The notes under the pieces: generated by a model
Seen by the model: the letters and a program-made list of their open reading frames with translations, nothing else
Told to the model about the DNA's origin: nothing
Database searches by the model: none
Origin: Tretioscincus oriximinensis
Taxonomy: Eukaryota; Chordata; Lepidosauria; Squamata; Gymnophthalmidae
Length of the DNA: 64,000 bases
Reading direction: 5' to 3'
Assembly: GCA_022410635.1 (NCBI GenBank)
Contig: JAJVDF010000654.1
Span: 33,200 to 97,199 of the forward strand
Translations under genes and position numbers: made by a program
Part shown: piece by piece, positions 46,201-52,200 of the stretch
Layout: every line of letters starts with the position of its first letter
Position numbering within the stretch: the stretch's first letter is position 1

Positions 46201-49200
46201 AAAAATTTTTTTTTAAAAAAATTTCCTCAGAAAAAACTGGGAGGCACCCCCAAAACGGGTTTTCAACCCCCGCCAAAAGGGGTCATCTGGTCAGCCTACC
46301 TTCCGCTGCAGGAGCCAATATAAGCACATCTGGTGAAAATTCCTCTCTTCTACAGCCATTGGTTAATCTGACCTTTGATTGAAAAAGACAGGTCTCTCTT
46401 CCCTAAGTTTGGCTATTGCTGTTTTAATATGTTAATTCTGTTTTGATTGTTAACTGATCTGAGACCAGTTAATTTGAAATTTGTGCTATGGGACCCCTTG
46501 CTAGATAGCATGAGTTTTCTTAAACCTGTCTACTTCTTCAGATGCCTTGACGCTTCAGACAAGGCTACTTCTTGTTCTTTAGCATCTGTAAAATTAGACT
46601 TGTCTACAAAAGCTCGTGCTACCTACCTTTTTCTTGTTAGTCTCTAAGGTGCTATGAGAGCCCTTGCTAGATATTCTTGCCCCAGACTTTTACGGCTACC
46701 TATTTGAAATCAAGTATGAATGCAGTGCGACCATTAAAGGGAAAATGTCTAATGAAGATGCAACTTTACAACTCTAACTACCTCTTTACAACTCTAACTA
46801 CATCCAACTTTTGATCCAACTTCAGTTCTTCTTCCCCACACACCCTGCTTTAGCAATCTCCACAGCAGTGTTTCTGATTAGTNGGGTGGGATTTGGAAGC
46901 CTTCAGTCCAAAGTAGACTGAGATCTAAAATAATTCAAGTCCTTAGAAAAGCTAGAATGTCAAAATGAAAATCAATTTAGTACAAATGGAAACAATTTTG
47001 ATACGGGCCCTATGAGAACACATTCTTTGCTATTTATTTACTTGTTTATTTATTTTCATTTTTATATCTCCCTATACCAGAAGGTCCCAGGGTGGTTAAC
47101 AATAAAAAACACAATTAACATGTAAAAACAACCACTTTTCAAAAATAGGGGAGGGACAGCAGTTTCTCAGCCAAAGGCCAGGCTGAAGCGGTGCATCTTC
47201 AACCGTTTTCTGAAATCGCAGAGTTGGTGATTGACACACCTCAAGGGGAAGACTAGTTCATAGTCTGGGGGCTGCTACAGAGAAGGCCCCGTTCTTTGCA
47301 AATGATACAACACACAGGATAGATTTTCTACCATTGGATAATATGGAAGAAAAATAGCTTTTTTTCCTCCTGAAGTGGTTTTTCACTCTGAAAGTGGATT
47401 TAATGTGAATTAAAACATAGATGTGGCCGACATGAGCATTTTAGGCAAATATTTAATGAAATTGACCCGTAGGTTGCGTGACTAGTTGGTGGGTCTGTTT
47501 GGACTGGATCAAAACTAAAGTGTTTTAAGAATCTGTTACATCACAACACATTAGATGCATTATAACAGATCCCTAAAATATATTATTATAGCTGGCACAA
47601 ATATGGTTTGTACCACAAGAGATTTTTAGAAAGATTTTTTGGTCCTTTTTCCACTGCGCTTTTTTCTGGGCTATATCTCATTACAGAGCTCGGCCATCCA
47701 CATGCCAGAGCAGACTATGGGAGCCTGCCATAGTCTACACTAGCATGTAGATGGTAGATTCCTGTTCCAAGGTATAGGGCCTTTTAATCTCAAACCTTTC
47801 AATCACTGTTTTATTAAAAAATCAACTACTCTGATGTATAGGAAAGAATATTGTGCATAAATGGAAAAAATATTGTGCATAAAGAAATAAGCAGCCCAAA
47901 TGCAGATTTTTTCAAAGAAACACTGAAAGAATCTTGCCAAGCCCTCAGTATTGCTAATGCCACGAAAACACTAGAGGTTCAAGAAGTGCACCAGAATTTT
48001 CTACTACTAAATAAGGGGGCTGAAACAGAAAAAGAAAGTTATTAACTGAATGGTCTGATAAGCCCTATAAATGCAACATTTCAAGTAGTCCTGTCTCCAA
48101 GACTGAACTAATATCAAACCTGGCCAACAAGGTTAAATGCCAGAAGCTGCCCCACTGCTCATGGTAATTGATAGGATATGATATGTATGGCTGCAGAGTG
48201 CAAATATTTCCAAAAATTATGAAGTTCAGTCAGTTCCTTTCTCTTTACTTTGCAGTCAGAAGTTAAATCTAAATGTTTTAAAGATATAGATNCTGTTCCA
48301 GCACCCCACTCCCATTTAGTCCAGTTCTTGGGGACTGAAGATGGATTAAAAGTATGTGTTATAATGGCACTTATATAAAGTGACAAGATGAAATATTTTA
48401 CCACTTTTGCCATTTNATTATCTGTAGAAGCCACTTTGTTTGATTTGTGTGGCAAGGTGAAGATATTCAATTTATAAAAACAGCAAAAAATAGTTTGCCG
48501 TAAGTTCCCTTGTCTTGGTCCATGGGTGAAATTCCAATTAAAAGAATGGACGCAATCAAATTTCTGCAGATAATAGTAATTATGGTAAACTTGTTAAAAT
48601 ACCTATAATTTATTTGATTTTTTTTCTGATTTGACCCATTAACATCAGGAAAAGGTTATCTGTTCAGCCTGCATTTTTCAGTATTGATTTNTTTATAATT
48701 ATCAATTATTTTAATTACAGATTATATATTTCCAGTACAGATTAAAGTTTCANCTTAAACTGCATATTTTTTAACTTTTGTTTTACCCCCACTCCCCCCA
48801 AAAGCAGGCTGGTTATTTATTTATTTATTTAACCTTGGTTGTTATTTTCTTCATAAGCGATAATTCTTTTTCATTTACAATAAAATATGTCAAATCTTTG
48901 TTATTTTATCCTTCAAAAACAATAGATCGATTTATGTATTTACAAATAACCATAACACACCCTATTTTAGTTTAATATACGTGGTATCTCTAATTCCTAA
49001 CATTCTTTAATGATGGATTTTAATTACATTAAATCTACTCTGCTCTATATTTGACATATTTGCACATATTGTGCTATTTCACACCATGCATAATGATTAA
49101 TCAACTAAATTATCTTTGATTTTCCATTAATCACTAAAATATATTTGATTTTCATCAGTGCACTATTTTTCATTACTTTGGAAAAGAAAAAAAAATCACT

Positions 49201-52200
49201 CCCAATGAGTGCTACTGTGTTTTTTCAGTGAATCTGTCATTTCATGCCTACAAATATTTGAATATTGGAACACAACCACAAGATTATTGGTTGAACTCAA
49301 CATTAACCAAAATTCAAAGAAGCAGACATATTAATGTGAATCAGTATGCAAAAGGGTCTNTTGGCATCTTAAACTAATTAGAAGCTTTAATTGACTAAAT
49401 GTTATTCATAAATGTATTTATAAATATTAACTAGCGAATTTGATTTTTTTATGGCAAAGGACAATAGCACCTTCGAGATTAAGATATGAATCAGATACAA
49501 ATTTTCAATTCAACTTCAGTCTTGAAGAAAAAAATCTTTTACCCCCCTTGTTTAGTCCAGATCTTCAGAACTGAAGTTGGATTAAAATATGTGTCTAATT
49601 CCAGCCTCAGGTTCAAAGTGTTCTAGGGCTTATTATCAGAGAAATATCCATGTTAGTTTTAGTAGAAAGTCCAGTAAGGGGGCTTTCTGCACTTGGAGAT
49701 TAACAGGAGAAAGGTAGGTGGCATGAACTTTCATAGACACATCTGAAGAAGTAGACGTGTCTACGAAGATCATGCCAACTACATTTCTCCTGTTAGTGTC
49801 CAAGTGCTACAAGCCTCTTTGTAGTGCCTTTGTAGGACTTATTCTGTTCCAGAAGGGGCCAATAACTGGGTTAGTTGGAACACAATATGGACTGTTCCGA
49901 TACATACTTTAAATTTTGTCCCAATCAAGGGACAAAATGATTTTTCCCTATTTATTCCAGTTCTTCAGAAATGAAGCAAAGGAGCTAGCAGCACTTTGAG
50001 ACTAACTTAAGAAAAGTGGGTGGCATAAGCTTTCGTAGACGCGCTCCTTTGCTGGACTTTCTACACGGCTATTTCTCTGAAATTCAGAAATGAAGGCAGA
50101 CTCAAAGTACATGTCAGAAGATTTCTTTCTAGAACAAAATAAGACCTAGTGCATTTTAAGCCTATCAATAATCAATAAAACCTAAGTAAAAATATCTCTG
50201 AGGTTTTACTAGATCCCCTTGTTATAAATTCTGATCTATATTCAGTTTCTTCTTTCATTTTTTAAGATGGAGAGAAAATGATGTTGGAACTGGGTGTGTC
50301 CTAGCTTAGAAGGCAAACACATTTGTTCCCAATTGTCTGTTCCGTATTAGCAATTCATTTAACCCAGCAATACAGATAGCTAACTCTTCAGAAGCTGTGG
50401 TATTTCAGTCACACTCCAGTTTAGAAACCAAAGGTCACCCTTTTTGCATCTAAATGCTTGGATAAAGTTTACTCTCTCTCTCTTTTTAATTACAATTCCT
50501 ATGAGCTTTAACTATAGGATTATGGGAATAGTACTCTAAAAAATAAGCTTTTCCAAACTTTGGTAGAAAGCTTGTGAAAGAGCCCTAACATTTCCTAGTG
50601 ACTTATAAAGGTTATTCATAGAAATGGGGAGCCAGAAATGGACAGAGCGTCATATAAATTCGGTGTCGTGCTTCACACGCAAACTGCACATCATAACTCC
50701 TTATAGACATTGAACAAATAGTGCAGCAAAACCAGTCACATGAACTGTGTCTCTCTGCTTTCGGAGGTGGATTCTTAAAGAAATGTTGGTAAGGGAATGG
50801 AGAACAGAAAGGCTTAAAAGCAATGCCACGTCAGAATCCAACATTCAAAAGGGTAATTTGAAAACAGGGAAAATGCAGCCATTTCAATTTTGTATAGTTT
50901 TATTTGTATTTTATTTTCATATTTTGGTCTGTCTTGAAGAGTTTCAATTTTCATCCCTAGGTATGCTCTTGAGAGGTCAGAATAGGGTACATACCTGCCC
51001 ACACCCTAAGATCTTCTGATAAGGTTCTACTGACAGTCCCACAACCTTCACACATCAGAGAGGACCTTCTCTGTGGTAACCCCCAAGTTGTGGNATTCTC
51101 TCCCTTCTAAATAGGCTGACCAGATGACCCCTTTTGGGTGTGTGTGTTAAAAACCTGGATTTTGGGTGCCTCCCATTTTTTTTCTGAGGAAATTTAAAAA
51201 AAAAAAAATTTCAATTTTTTTTAATTTTTTCCTCTATTTTAATCTGTTTTTCTCATCTTTTATTGTGATCTGCCCTGAGACCTTTGGGCATAGGGCAGAA
51301 TAAATAAATTTCTAACCTGGGGGTGTCTTGGAGTCTAACAAGAAAAAAGTAAACAGCATAAGCTTTCTCAGACAAGTCTACGAGAAGAAACAGACATGTC
51401 TACGGAACTGCCTCCCTTTTGCGTGTTAGTCTCTAAGGTGCTACAAGGCTCCCTTGCTGGGTGTTCTGGGCTCAGATGCCCAGATTTTTTGAAAACTGCC
51501 ACTTGCCGAGTCAATTTATGTACTCAGGTAGTAGGTCATGGATGCACACATATTTTTATACCATTTCCCCTGCCTGGTTTTTCGTCCAATTCTTCAAGAT
51601 TGGTGATGTTTTGAAACCACTTGTGTGATAGTGACCTATGGCAATTTAAAAAAACCCCACCCCTGAAACTGTCTTTCTTAGGACTTGGTGACAGAATTAC
51701 TTTTAAACTTTATTTAGTTCTGAAGAGTTAATTTAATTTGTTCCCACCCCACCCCACCTCTGGACTGAATTTTCAAATAAATTTGTGAACAGGGTCCTCA
51801 TGTCCCTACCCCATCTCCATTCCACCTTTTCTGACTTTGAATATCCCTTGGGGGTTAACACACACAGGATAGGAGTTTTGCGGCCTTGTGGGTGTGGGAA
51901 AGAGGAGTTTTCACTAAGTACTGCAGGCCTTATAAGCTGCACCAGTTGAAAAATCCTCTTTTCCTTACCCATTAAAGTTGCAAGATTCCTGCCCTGTTTG
52001 TTCTGTGACAATCCAACTGGTGGTACTCCAAAACTGAAACCAAATAAATATTTTGCAGTTTATAAGAGCTGAAATGTATAGTCAGTTAAGAAGATGCAAC
52101 ACTGCATTTGAGATTTCAGAGGAATGGTGAAACTACCAGTTCAAATTAGGGGCCACAAACCTCACAAATGTCACATTGAGAGAAGTGCTTCCTGATTTTA

